Assembly (NCBI GenBank): GCA_022578605.1
Contig: MU394095.1
Span: forward strand, 124,001 to 188,000
Reading direction: 5' to 3'
Length of the DNA: 64,000 nt
Source of the DNA: Camillea tinctor
Lineage: Eukaryota > Ascomycota > Sordariomycetes > Xylariales > Xylariaceae
The notes beneath the pieces were generated by a model. The model searched no databases, had not been told where the DNA came from, and saw only the letters and a list, made by a program, of their open reading frames with translations. The position numbers and the translations under genes are program-made. Positions 35,214 to 48,088 of the stretch are shown one piece after another (the stretch's first letter is position 1; each line of letters opens with the position of its first letter).

Positions 35214-38200
35214 ATGAATCCCGAGGGTGCATCGACCAATTCGAGCTCTGCTGGCCCGGCGACGCCTACCAATAGCCGGAAAGAGCGCGGTGCCATCGCA
35301 GCCCAGGCGTAAGTACACCTTTCCAGTTTACCATCTACGTGCCTCCCCCCTTTTATCTCTCCCTCTCTGTCTCGGTGGTGCTCCTTGCATATCAACCTCG
35401 GTCACGAGCCTTACCGAGGCGAGGCCATCTCCAATGTAGCGACTACTGACTCACGGTGGCGGCTGTAGGTGCGAGTCTTGTCGTTCTCGCAAGCAGCGAT
35501 GTAGCGAGGAGCGGCCAAAATGTGCAACCTGTCAGAGAATGAAGTGGGTGAAAAAAAATTCTTGGACTCATTTCTTACTTACCCTCTTTCGCCTCTATCT
35601 CAGAGCCAGGACTGTTTACCTGGTCTGGACATATGATGGCGTGTTCGTCAAGCATGATACGAGATTCTCATCCGCTTAGACGACCCTCCAGAATGAATGG
35701 ATTACTGACTCTAGGTGCTGCAGTGTGAGATTTACCATAGCGAGGTCGTGTTATTGTCCCCCCTTTTACTAACTTTCTTAGCTTGAGTGCAAGTATCGAG
35801 AGCCTCAGCCAACAAAGTATGTGTTCCCGAACACACCTGCACATTCCGCCGACCTAACGACGGGGATGGTGATCGCGCCTTATCTGGACATCGCATGGAT
35901 ATTGACGTGTTGTAGGAAGGATAAAACTCTTGTTGAGATACTGGAGCGGTTGAAAAGTCTTGAAGGTGGGCTTAGGAACTTGGATGGGAAAGTGGACAGC
36001 CTAAACGTTCGGGGAGCTTTCCCCTTATCTATATATGGCCCCCTCCATCAACCTTCTCATGGATCACTGGACTCCGGTCGTTCCAGCTCTTGGCCATTCT
36101 CTAATGTCCACATCTCCGGCCCAGCCATCCCCTCGACCTCGGCTCGAGAGGTGCAATATGTCTCTGCTACTCACAAAATATTGTCCTGGCCTTTTATACA
36201 GCAGCTTCTCGAAAACACGCCTCACAAGGATCCAGAACTTGATCTTTCAGCCCTAGAAAAAGATGGAGGTGCTACAATGTTGGGATCGCAAGGCCGGGTT
36301 ACACCTCTATCAGCTAACCCATACAATGCTCCAATGATGGGCGGTGAACATTCATCACTCCATGCACAAGTCTCAAGTACAGGTCAAGTTGAAACAGTAC
36401 CAACAAATATTTTGAATATGGGTTGGGAAAACATGCAACGACTGTCCAAGGCTTATTTTAATACGTTTAACTTGTTATATCCTATCATGGATCGACAATA
36501 TTTCCAGTCGGAAACTCTGCCGACTATTGCGAATCGAGGATTTGACGAAAGCAGCATGTCGACCTTGGCGTGCTTGGTTTTCGCCCTTGGTGAAATTGCT
36601 ATCGGTGGTGTGCAAGGCGCTCCTATTGAAGTGAGTCGATACGTGCACTAAAGTTCCTATAACGGGCTCTTTCCCCCTCCGGATATTGACGTTTTGATTC
36701 GTATTCATGATCTATTTTGATAGTATACAAGAATACTAACGATACTCGATCTTTTCAGACGCGTAAAGGCCGACCCAGTGGTATAAAGGGGGGCACGGTA
36801 GATCACCCGCCAGGGCTACTGCTCTTCAATGAAGCACGGAAGCGAATGGGTTTTAATTTGACAGAATGTAGTCTCGAGAATGTGCAAATGTTCTCGTTAG
36901 CCGCGTGAGTCTTCCGAGAAGCATTGCCAACATGATCACTAACGATAATATCTGCTAGTATCTATTATGAAGCCTGTTGTCATCACGCTGTATGTCCGAT
37001 GTCCCCGCATGATGTATACCGAAGTCGGGCTCCGCTCATATATTGAATTGTAGGAATTTTGGCGAATGACGATTTCCGCGTCTCTAGCATGCCAAGCTCT
37101 ATTAACAAGGTCTGCTTAATCGACACTGTGGCTGAAAGTGAGACTGACTGGTTCGATAGTAACCCAGAAGAGCTTACGACCCATCGCGGTGACTTGATTC
37201 GACGAGCCTTCTGGCATTGCTCTATCATGGAGACGTAATCATCCCGAATTCCGGACGCCAGGTGTTACGAACAATTTCGGCTGACCGATATTGTTTGTAG
37301 GTGCCTCCATTTAGAACTGAACTTGCCCCTTACTGGACTCGACAAACTCGAAGAAATGGTAGGATTACCAGATTTTAGTGGCTCGTTCACGGAAGAGGAG
37401 TAGGTTTATATCTGGCACAGATAGGTTGCAGCGGGATAAACTAACATTCGCAAGCTATGCTGCCAATCAAGCCTCTCATTTTCAAGAACATTTTGCTTCC
37501 CAGATAGTTCTCCGGCGACTATCTGTGGAATTTCATACAACGTTGTCAAACGGTAAGCCGCAAAGTCCGATCTCCTAGTTCTACCTCCTTAAAGAATCTA
37601 CGATAAACCCCCCGCTATGATCCCATGATGAAAACCGGGTTTTCCCCCGTTGCATTATGGGAATCTAAACGATAGACTACTGACATTTTAAAAGCATTTG
37701 GGTCTACTACAACCCATCTATCCCCTATTTCTCGAGTCGAGCCACCTATCAATTCGGCCGCGGCTATGACGAAGCAGTTGACTGCTCAGTTGGACCAATG
37801 GAGAGGACTGCTACCAGTATATTTGCGCTGGCATGAGGAACACCCAGGTGCCTTCTCCCATCTTAGCCAGGAAATGTTCGACCAATCCTTATATCCAACG
37901 CCTCTTCCAGATCTTCACACCAATTATATGTTTACCGCGGATTTGGGTATGTATCCTCATGCTTAATAACTTACCCCTTCGGAGTGTATAGTCTAGAATT
38001 ATACTGGCGGTTAGAGACTACACCTGCGAGATTCGCGAGATCTAGCCATCAAATCTCGATAGCCGTGGGTTCGAAACATTGGAAACGATATTGTTTACTA
38101 ACATTTGTATTTCTATAGATGCGCCATCTGGAAGCTATCCTTATGCGGTCGACATACAGACAGCTATGCTGCGGTCGCGGTACTACTACGTCAAATATCT

Positions 38201-38732
38201 CATGTACCGTCCGTTCATATTCAAGGCGCTCCACCACCCAGAGCAAATGACTCAGGATGACGCAGAAGGGGTTACAGAATGCCTCAAGGCAATCTTGAAA
38301 TGGCCCATAACGATGTCGCCTACATGCTTCCAAAAGCGCTTGGTCCCATGCCTATTCTTCTGGTCACAAAACCTCCTCGGCATCCTCATGTATGTGATTT
38401 TGCGTGGTTTTACTTCCTTGGTGTGTATCAGAGAGCAGCTTATGAGAGCTTTCTTTGGACACAATTTTCTTATCAAACTTCAAAAGCGGACGTGATTACT
38501 GACAGCTGGCTTCTTATTCCTCTTTACTCGAAGAATACTGCACTTATCGCAGCAGGTTCCGATCCTGATTCGAATACGGACGACGATGATGGGGAACCGC
38601 TTTGATCAGGACGCCAACGAGACAGTGATGCTCTGTATCAATTGGATAAGAGATCTCAAGGATATAGACCCGACGGCTATGCGGTGCTGGATGATCTTGA
38701 AAGGCATATACCCCCTCGGGGAAGACACATAG
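35214..38732 (+). CDS. Zn2Cys6 fungal transcription factor with fungal_trans domain
   Basis: DNA-binding regulator of unknown target. Thirteen exons: 35214-35308, 35469-35547, 35782-35816, 35916-36630, 36759-36904, 36959-36989, 37054-37109, 37160-37234, 37301-37399, 37455-37552, 37695-37946, 38119-38389, 38534-38732; every junction keeps frame and yields 716 aa. The binuclear cluster has six Cys (33, 36, 43, 50, 53, 61; C-x2-C-x6-C-x6-C-x2-C-x7-C) spread over exons 2 and 3. It is followed by a linker and a coiled-coil-like stretch (LVEILERLKSLEGGLRNLDG). The middle homology region starts near YFNTFNLLYPIMDRQYFQ and includes YYEACCHHAEFWRMTISASL, RGDLIRRAFWHCSIMET and LELNLPLTGL; the C-terminal part includes YRPFIFKAL and INWIRDLKDIDPTAM, ending LKGIYPLGEDT. 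Three introns use AAG acceptors. Exact ends of exons 12 and 13 are least certain. The narrow regulon cannot be inferred from neighbours. Confidence 0.92.
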
Positions 38733-41700
38733 CGCACACACGATGTTTAAGGTTTAGCTTAATGGCGTCCGTCTGGGGGGATTCGTGCAAAGAAAAAACC
38801 ATTAGGGATACAAAAGTTTGGAATCATAATTCTCCGGCCGGGTTTTCACAAGACTGGACAGTGGAAAAAAGGCCCAGGAATCGGCGCTGGAATTCGACGT
38901 CATTGGAATTTCATTAAATTTCATCACTCTTCTTTACCTTTTTTTTTTTTTTTCCCTTTTTTCCTTCTTCTCGCACAGACATAGGAGACTAACTTGCATT
39001 TGCTGGCGAAGGACGGGGGCTTGGTGGATCGTCTGGTTGCGAACATTTTTGTTTTTTAGACCTATTCACGCATGTCAATTTTTCTAATTAAAGGTAGCTT
39101 TGCTAACGGGTAGTCAAGGGGGGCCGTTGAGTAGTAGTCTTGGTCTTCTTATTCACATAGGATGGACGAGGGATGGCTTAAAACTATCTGTAGTCCCTTT
39201 CGTTCATCCTTATGAATATCACCCCTAAATCCGAACGCAACGAGGTATAGTTGTAACCTTCTCCTACTGTTTTGTCGCCCTGAAAGTCTATAATATATCC
39301 CCTAACTCTCCTCTCATATTTGATCACAGCGAGAACAGGTTTCTTCTATTCTGATATCAGAATCGAAGTTATTATTAAGGCTTAGGTTTATGTATCTATA
39401 TGATACTAACAAACATGACGGGAGTGGGTTTACTGGTTATATGCAGATGATATATTAGCAACGCGCCAAGACACGGAGTAGAAGAAAGGAAACCTTCATT
39501 GTTTATATCAAAGTGGAAAACGGGAGAGGATAGATCGAGGGAAAGCTAGGGTGTCAGTAATAATTACTTGTCAAAATCTTTTCTCTCGATATTTTTGAGT
39601 TGCATCTAATAAGCTATTCAAAGATCATTTCTATTCACAAAGAACTTCTCAATAACTCAAAGCACAGCAACGTTGAGTCTCTTTATCAGTGGATACTTCA
39701 CTATATAGAAGAGCTGTCGGCTTCAGTTACTGCTACCATACTGTGAGCTTCATTATGCTTGAGCTTCTCTAGTACACAAGGCAGCCAAATACACAGATAC
39801 ATAACATCGGAGTTAATGATTTGATGACATACAATACGTGAGATATCTGTCGACAATGATCAGAGGTTGTCAGATAGAGACAATCTATGGTAGGGTCGCT
39901 TGTCTGGACCCGCTAGTCCAGGACTAGAGCAGTGTGCCTCTCCTATTGGAGCACATCTGATAAGTCATTATTGCCTAAAGAAACGCCCTTCCATCATACG
40001 ATAGTCTCCAGTTGTAGCATGCGTGCCACATCCTCTCCAAGGTTGCGGTAAATCCTATTTTGAAAATAGTAACAACTGGTTTTCTCTCCCCTTTCAATAA
40101 CGTAGTATATACATAGGTTGATGTGCCATCTGTATTTACGTTGTTATAAGGCACCTGAAGAGAACAGCTTGTCTATGCAAGTGACAAGAGAGATGTCGCC
40201 ATGTGTGTATGGTGCATGTCTAAGCTGAGGATGTTGGGTAGAAATCGTACTGTTCCCGTCCTATAATACACGTGTACACCATTCATTCTCCGTATTGACT
40301 ATGCTTGGTGCAAACTGCATATAACCTCAAGGGTATCTTCCCCGAAACCGAGTGTGGCAAGGTCTTACCTCGGGAGGGAACTGCTTAGCTGTAAGAGCAT
40401 TCACACCAACTCTGAGAAACATACATAGGCCAAAGGATACCATTAACAAGATGTTAAATTTCACTTTTAGTCAATCTTGAAAAGGGGGGAGGGTAGTTGA
40501 AATTGTTAAAGGGATAATGTGTCTTAACAACTAGACGTACTTAGATTTCCACGGGTAGCGTAACTAATGCCTACGACTTAATTTGGATATATAACTGCAA
40601 CATAACACATACAGGTTCACCAACTTGGCGAGCGCTAATACTCTAGGAGAGGCTCTCGACTAAACTACTTCGTGATAACCCCTCCCCTCCTGCACCCTTC
40701 CCCGGGTGAGATACTACTTTTTCACTATTAGGTACTAGCACTGCTAGTACATACACATATACATACAAATCGCGTAGATGGGTACATTAGATTAGAGTCA
40801 AGCCTCCTTGAAAGTTATCTAGAGTCTTGTGACCCGTCCAGTAGCCTATATACATATGTAATTTCTATTATAGAGATGGTCTAGTAATCACCTGGCTGGA
40901 CCCGATAGTCTAGGAGAATACTAAGGCCGCGGTCAATCGGACCGTATCTGCTAGTCACTATGGAGTAGGTTAGATGGGTACCTTAAACTGAATAAGTAAG
41001 AAACGAGGCCCCATATCTAGCGGTTTTTTTTTACCAACGAAGATCTATATCACCAAGTAAGAGGGAGCTATATAAAACAGACTAGGAGCTGAAGGAGGCT
41101 TAGTGTCAAAATAAGATGTCACTCTATGTGTCTCCGGTTCCAGCTCTCCTCAAACTATTCTTCACGGTAAAGGAAGTGTGACTGCGGCGGATCTTCGACC
41201 CCGGTAAAAGGGGTGTATATCACTAGCGTGGGCTGTGAAGATGGATATCGAGATAACGTCACTCATTTCTCCCCGGATGATGTAATACTGACAGAGATCT
41301 TACGAAGTCGCAGGCATATAACGATCAGCCATTCCATCCATGTAGGTGATATATTCCTTATACCCACCCAGACTTTTATTGCTGCAACTTACATTACTAA
41401 ATCTATATAGCTAAGGTTACCATCGAATTGAGTACTTATACTTTAGATACTTTATATAGTATATTACTGAGGAATCGCGAAATGCATTTGAGATGAGTCT
41501 TTCATAATATAATCTTAACTTTTCCTTGCTGTGTCTCCTGTCTTTTTGTTGGCTGTTATCCTCTTTTGGTTTCGCCATGTACCGTAAGTCGTAGAAATCG
41601 GGTCCCCCCCCTTTCTGTTTTCCTATTATTTATTAATTTATTTGGATGTGAGTAGGTAGATAGCTAGGTAGGTTAGAGATGTATGTTCCCTGTTCTGCTG

Positions 41701-43700
41701 TGCCCGATCCTGCGAGCTTTAGGCGTGGATTATCGCAAGAGTTTATTGGACGAGTACCCCGAAGGCCATTGGATACGTAGCCATTCAGCTACATTCTTAA
41801 AGCGGACACTGATTATCATGGAAGCAGGGCGAGACCGGGGCGGGCCGCAACTCGACTAGGGGGACATTTCGTCCAAGTCTTGGGTAGGTCTCGATACTCA
41901 GATTGTGTTGGATCGTTTTAAAATAGTATGCTCTTCGCGTAAATTGTGCAAGGCATCACATCCCTAGTCGGTGCCGATAGTGCAAGGCTGTTGTGTTTGC
42001 AGACGGCGTTTGGCATGTTGCCGTGGCGGACGCTTCGGTGATAGCAGCTGGCAGGGTAGGGAGGGTTTACCCCTTCTTTCTACTCGAAATCGCTACTGCA
42101 GTCCTTGAGCCGATTTCCGGCTCCCGGTAAAAGTTCCCCCAGACTAGACTCTGTAGCCAAGGCAAGAAGAGGCTATTGTAAGTTTTTATAACTGTATTTT
42201 ATCCCTCACCTACCTGGTTAAAGGGCCTCCTCGCCCTCGACCATAACCGAAGGGCGACTAGTCTCTCGGGCAGGCTGGGATCTTGCATTGACTTAGCCCA
42301 ACCCAGACCTCTACGAGCGTGATGGCTGACGCCTGGTGGTCGTGAATACGAAGCATTGGGTGAAGAGCAACAGCAACTCTGTCTGGATTTGGAATACGTG
42401 CTGCAAATGACTCTTGGCTGGCAAATTGCTACGAGCCGCTCCGTGGTCTGTCCTGGTAAGAGGACCTAGGAGCGCGCTCCGAAGCATTTTGTTAGTGGAT
42501 ATCTAGAAGTTGATCAGCTCTACCATAGGTCATACGGGGTTATAGGAAATACTAATAACTGCCCGCCTCTTATTAAAATGTAGATCGATACTGATATCTG
42601 ACCCGGGTTTCGGGACGTGACTTATTCCGTGATATATATTAACTCGTTTTCAATTGATCACAGGGATCCGTGCAATATGACACGACGGAGCCCGGGGTCT
42701 GAGGCAGGAGGACACACCAGTAGAGAGTCCGTCCGCAACCTAGTCTGCAAGTCACATCACATTGCATAATGTCGCGATCGTCGATAGCCAAGGACTCAGC
42801 GGCTGCAAGATACAGTGACAATCGAATCCCGTCTGCCGGTCCCCGGTAAGGAATCGACGAATAAGCAAGACATAAGCAGTTGCACAATGAAACCCAAGCA
42901 GATCGCATTGCAAGAGTCTGGCAGTCGCCCTACATTTCTAGACCCTCTTATGGCCTCGGATTCATCCTTTCTCATCGGATTCTGCGACTTGCTAAAAGTC
43001 TGAGTATTGCAAGCTCGGCGGGATGGGCAATACAGAAGAAAATCACCCTCCCGTAATCTATCTAGTTGGTTGGCAAGGTGCCTAGCCACTCATTGCCGGC
43101 CAGTTCTCCTTGGGTGCGTGATGCCCTATGAGCCCTTGGCGTCGTGGGGCTCGTGGCAGATGAACCAACCTAGCATATATAGTGCACATACATACTCTGT
43201 ACAGACTTGTACACTGCAATGATGTGCAAAAGGCGAGCCACATCTGGTCTAGGTACACAATGCCTATGATCGTAGCCAGGAATAGAGAGATATAGTACAG
43301 CGTTTGGACGAACGTTGGCTCTAGCATTCCCCATTCCCCGCATGGCGAAGCTCATTACGGTCTCTTGGCCGACACTAAGATGGTTAGAGGAGGCTCCAAC
43401 CTAATCCGTCGACTCGCGCAGTCGATATCTAGGTTGCTGACCAGTTCTCAGACCAGTTCTAAGTAGCTGCCTATTCCTATAGGCTCCTTTCTCTCCCTTG
43501 CACGTGCTGCAAGAGAACGGAAATCTTTGGCTGTCGATCAATGTATGTTTGGACGCATGCAAGCTTGAATGCGGCAGCCGGGAGTATCCCCTGTTTCCAA
43601 GAAACTGCGAAGCAACGTTGTCAGTCAGTCAGTGACAGAGCGAGTCTACCAGCCCAGCCTCAAAGTCAAGGAAGGAAGAGAACAAGAGGGGAAGAATGGA

Positions 43701-43721
43701 AGAGAGAGAGAGAGAGAGAGA
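43701..43721. repeat. (AG)n microsatellite
   Basis: About ten AG units, followed by a purine-rich GGGGGAGGGG tract. Confidence 0.9.
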
Positions 43722-46700
43722 AGGGGGAGGGGGGAGGTAAGAGGCAACACTTGGTCATGGCAGCTCGTCCCAAAAAAGGAATCAGATCGCATACTTTCTA
43801 TTCCCTTGTTCTGGTACTGTTTACGTGCTAAGCTAAACAAGACAATCTTTGGCCGGTCCCCTTCTGCCCCCCCCCCCCCCTTCCCCCTCTCCCCACTCAA
43901 ACTAGTGTAGCGTACAGGGAAAGGGGCACTTGAGCGAGACCCAGCAGAGGACCCAGCAGATGCACGTTTCCGATTCCCGTCTCGTCCGTGGTGACCCCGT
44001 TTATCTACCAGCTCCACATCCCGTGCGCGGGAAGACAGCCTCACGGCACCTCTCTTTACACGGGTTGACCGGTGACAGGATTTGGAGCCGTAAAAATATT
44101 GGCTTGTAATGCTTCCAAGTCTATCCACGACCGGGCAGCGAGATCCGCGCGCGCACACACACACACTCGCACACCTAACACCACATAGTATACATATATA
44201 CCCACACCCACACGCACGTACACACGATCGTCTGTGCTACGATTTTCCCCTTCTGTGGATAAGTAGTGGGGAGGTGCCAAGAGGTTCGTCGCCTGTAGTT
44301 TATTACAAGAAGGATGCTTTGGTGATGTATGAGGGTCCAATGTCCGTCCCTTGTTGGTCCTCTTTGTGTCAATTACTTATCTCAATCTTAAGCAGTCCCC
44401 CCCCCCCCCCCCCTTTCCTCTAGCGTTCCCTAGGTGAGGAGCAGTGTTGATGAGAGAGGTTCCAGCGGCCGTTGAGATGCGGCCCTGCGTCCGAACCTAT
44501 GACACTCGAGCATCTACTATTGATAACTCACCAATATTTCGTCATGCGCACAAATGGGGAAGTAGGTAGGGGGGCTTTGTGTTATACCTGTGGCTTTGAG
44601 CAGGTTTCATTCCATCCGCTCGTAGCTCACTAACTCGCCTACGGTTATGCTCTGGTTCGGATAGCTAGTTACGCTAGCTGGGGTGCAGAGAGAGAAGGTA
44701 TAACGCAGCCGTGCTATACACCATACCATCCTCTCGATGCTCTATACTACTGGCCGGTATCTCGTGCCGTGCAAGCACATTATGCTTGGTGATGCTTCGC
44801 TCCACCGCCTCAATATTACCCAGTACTGAAATGGGAAGAAGATGCAGTCACGCGGACGGCCCGGAGAGCTAGATATAGGCAAAAGCGATATGTTACCAAG
44901 TCCCGGATCCAGACCTGTGGCCACCCTTCTGGCTCGAGCCATGTGGGCTATCTGATCCTGAACGCCACAAGATAGAGATAGTAAGCTTAAGAATGCTTGC
45001 TCGCTTTTATTGTAGCATGTGAAGTTTGTAATACCAATATCACCATAGTGAAGCGGACTGTTGATCTGACCGTTTTCCTATCCCTAAACGCCTTTCCTGA
45101 TAGCCGTGGCGATCATCCCACACAATGCGGTCCCACAAACCATGCTGTGTATCCGTGATCCCTAGATTCATTACGCCCACCAAGAGATGAGGGCTGACCA
45201 GACAGTGTTGAGAAGAAAATAAAACAGTTGAGCCTGTACGCCTTGTAACAATCCTCCCCAGTATGATATTATGCCTGTCCAAATTATTCGGATTTTTCCC
45301 TCTCTCATTAACTCGAGTTCATAGACGCCATGTGATCTCAATATCGAGCCCGTGACTCTCTCTCCATTGCCCAAATCCTTTGTTGGCATTGATGCCTTCT
45401 TCCAATTATTAAGTTATAAACCACAGAGCGAAACCCCCCCTTTTGCACGTCTGCGGGGGGCTGACATCAAGGTCACCCCCCCTTCGTACAGCAGGCCAGC
45501 AAAGTCTTCCAAAGGGGTATTATGCAGGCTGGGCCTGCCCTTCCATTCCAACGCCTTGCCATAGGGAAAAAAAATAGGTACATAAACATGATGATCGAGA
45601 TGAGCCGGAAAGGGAAGGTTCCCAAGTCGTAAGCGGAGAAGGCGACTTGATGCATTAGGTGGGCCTTTTATTTTGGTATAATGTTTTTTTGCTTTCATCC
45701 TTTTTGTGATATAGTTGTCCTTGGATGCACGTAACCCGTGTGCTACGACGTCGTAGGATTGGGTATGATTAGAGTGAGACGCCGATGTATGCAAGAGATT
45801 GCGCTGCAGGCTAGAGATGATGAGTAGTTGAAACCCCTTTCTCAACCACATAGTGGACACTGGCCGGGCTGAACAATATAGCGCTCATGCGGTCCTTTAG
45901 GGCATGCGTGCTTAGGACTGCCATCCATAGATGTCCTGAAGAAGTGTGCGCCGGGGTCCAAACACGATGTGTAAATATAATAATTCTTTGTGAAGTCGCA
46001 CATGGTGAGGCGTGTTGGATGAGAGGCTCTTGAAGGTAAGTTAGCATGTTATGAAGACGGGCTCATATCGTCAAGGAAACAAGACGACTTGGTTTATCAT
46101 CATTATCGTACCTTCACCGAGTAGAGAATAGTACAAGGTAGCAGGAGCTCAAGTCACAAAGCACTCTGATATGAGTCGTGAGATGTCGTGGATAACGTTT
46201 GTGGTGTAGCTCTGATAGGAAGTGGTAACGGCATGAGATGCTTATATATAGTGGTGGAGATGAGCCAGGGTAAGCTACTTTCCAAAAACATCGAGTGATA
46301 CTCCGTACAGGCCTTCCTTGTCCTTTGAAGAACAAATAAACGGACGAGGCGCTGTCAACCTGGTCCCTTGTGTGTGGATGTAAGTCGCAATTTAGGCATT
46401 TGGTGAAGCAAGCTCATGACACTCCGTGGAACGTCACGTACAGTACATGCACAGAGATATATGGGAAACTGGAGCTTCATGGCATGTGTGTATGTGTGTG
46501 CGTGTTTGGAGGATCCAGGGGCAGACATGGATCGATGCTGGGAGAAAGAGACAGAGAGAGAGAGAGAATGAGTGAGTCTGCCCATGTCTGAGAGCCATGA
46601 CGGAAGCACCTGTACGTATTCAAACCCACGTCAAGGAAACTATGACAAGCTACGACGCGAGCCCGGTCGCCAAAAAGTGTGACAAACGGGTCTAAGCAAT

Positions 46701-47047
46701 TTTTTTTTTCTTTGGCTCCATCGCATGCCTAACATACCTAACCTAAGCCGATCAACGAAGCATCGCCGGGCTATGACCGGTCCAGGAACACTAAAGGTCC
46801 GACGAGGCTTATCCCTGAAGAACTGAATCAGGAGGGAAGGGGAGGGGAGGGGGGAGCATAAAACAAAGAAATGATCAAATTCCATTGCTATACAACCGTT
46901 TCGGCCTGAAAAAAAAAAGGTTGATGGAAAAAAAACTTAACTAAAGAGTGTACGGGAACCATACGAGAGTTAAGGTATGGTCCTCAAGGTGTTATGTTAT
47001 CAAGACGGGAAGTTGACAGGAGGACAAGGGGGAAAGGTAGCCAGCCA

Positions 47048-47180
47048 GGGGGGGGGGGGGGGGGGGGGGTATGCTGGGTAGGCATTGGCCTTACCGTAAA
47101 AAAAACGGCCGGTTGATCCTTTTCGAGAAAAAAAAATTATGCCCAGCCCGGTTTATTGGGTTTTTTTATANNNNNNNNNN

Positions 47181-47218
<38 letters not shown>

Positions 47219-47357
47219 CCCCCCCCCCCCCCCGCCCCCGCCCCGCCCCCCCCCCGGTATGCTGGGTAGGCATTGGCCTTACCGTATCAACATCGTCCGG
47301 TTGATCCTGTTCGAGAAAAAAAAATGATGCCCAGCCAGGTTTAATCTGTTTTTGATA
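47048..47357. other. Scaffold gap 3 with duplicated flank
   Basis: A G run (47048-47069), a degraded copy of unique sequence (47070-47170), ten N (47171-47180), C-rich runs to 47257, then a cleaner copy of the same unique sequence (47258-47357). Both copies contain TATGCTGGGTAGGCATTGGC. The first copy shows many substitutions to A, G and T homopolymer, as in low-quality read ends, so this is most likely an unmerged contig overlap. Confidence 0.9.
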
Positions 47358-47580
47358 TCCTGGACTCTTGATGTTTGGCGATACAATTCTTCAGACGACC
47401 TGCTGCGAAGATGGTTAGAAGCTGTCCCACTGGACCATGTGGTGAGACGATGGTTTGTGAAGTGTTAGTGTAGCTTAGCCGGGTGTCGGTTAAGCATGTA
47501 GGACAGAATAGGAATGAGAATTAATTGTGGTATTGGTGTATTATGTAGTGTGTTAGTGGTTGATTGAGTAAGAGAGAAAC

Positions 47581-47616
47581 AGACGGACACAGAGACGGAC
47601 ACAGAGACGGACACAG
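47581..47616. repeat. 12-bp tandem repeat (AGACGGACACAG)x3
   Basis: Three perfect copies followed by a partial fourth (GGACACAC). Confidence 0.95.
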
Positions 47617-48056
47617 GGACACACTTGAGAGACAGCCAGGAGGAGAGAAACAGAAAGAGAGAGAAATTCTTGTGGGTGCACGAGCTTCTCTGTGAGCCCC
47701 GCGCCCAGAAAGAACTCCAGGCCCAGACGGGGCTTGACCGTTACTAGAGCGTTAGATTTTTAAGGGGCATCAAGGGTCTTTGCGCACCTCCCGGACGCCA
47801 GTATTAACCTAGTTAGCACCTTAAGTGACAGCTCCTCGTTCCTCGTCAACCATCGCAAGCTACCTTGGTATGTACGTACACTACAACCAGGCTAGGTAGT
47901 ATCACGAAACAAAAAAACCTAGTCCCGAGGGCTGTTCCACCATCTGGGCTAACCTTGATGAATTAGACGAGCCAACAGGAGGAGAGGATCTGGCATAATC
48001 ACACCAAGAGCACGTATGTATGTACATATATGTATGGACGTATCGATGGTGCGCGT

Positions 48057-48088
48057 GTATGTAAGTATGTAAGTATGTAAGTATGTAA
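48057..48088. repeat. 8-bp tandem repeat (GTATGTAA)x4
   Basis: Four perfect copies in intergenic DNA. Confidence 0.95.

Noticed and set aside
37984..38080. tRNA-like sequence in intron 11 of the transcription factor (GTGGGTTCGAAAC)
   Set aside because: The T-arm stem does not pair and no acceptor stem exists; considered coincidence.
41101..41230. Possible retrotransposon LTR end
   Set aside because: A TATA-like box and TG-rich text are present, but no second copy, primer-binding site or coding relic could be shown.
43646..44164. 172-codon minus-strand frame
   Set aside because: Built largely from CT/GA and CA microsatellites.
47071..47327. Pro-rich ORFs around gap 3
   Set aside because: Same artefact: translation of C runs and N.
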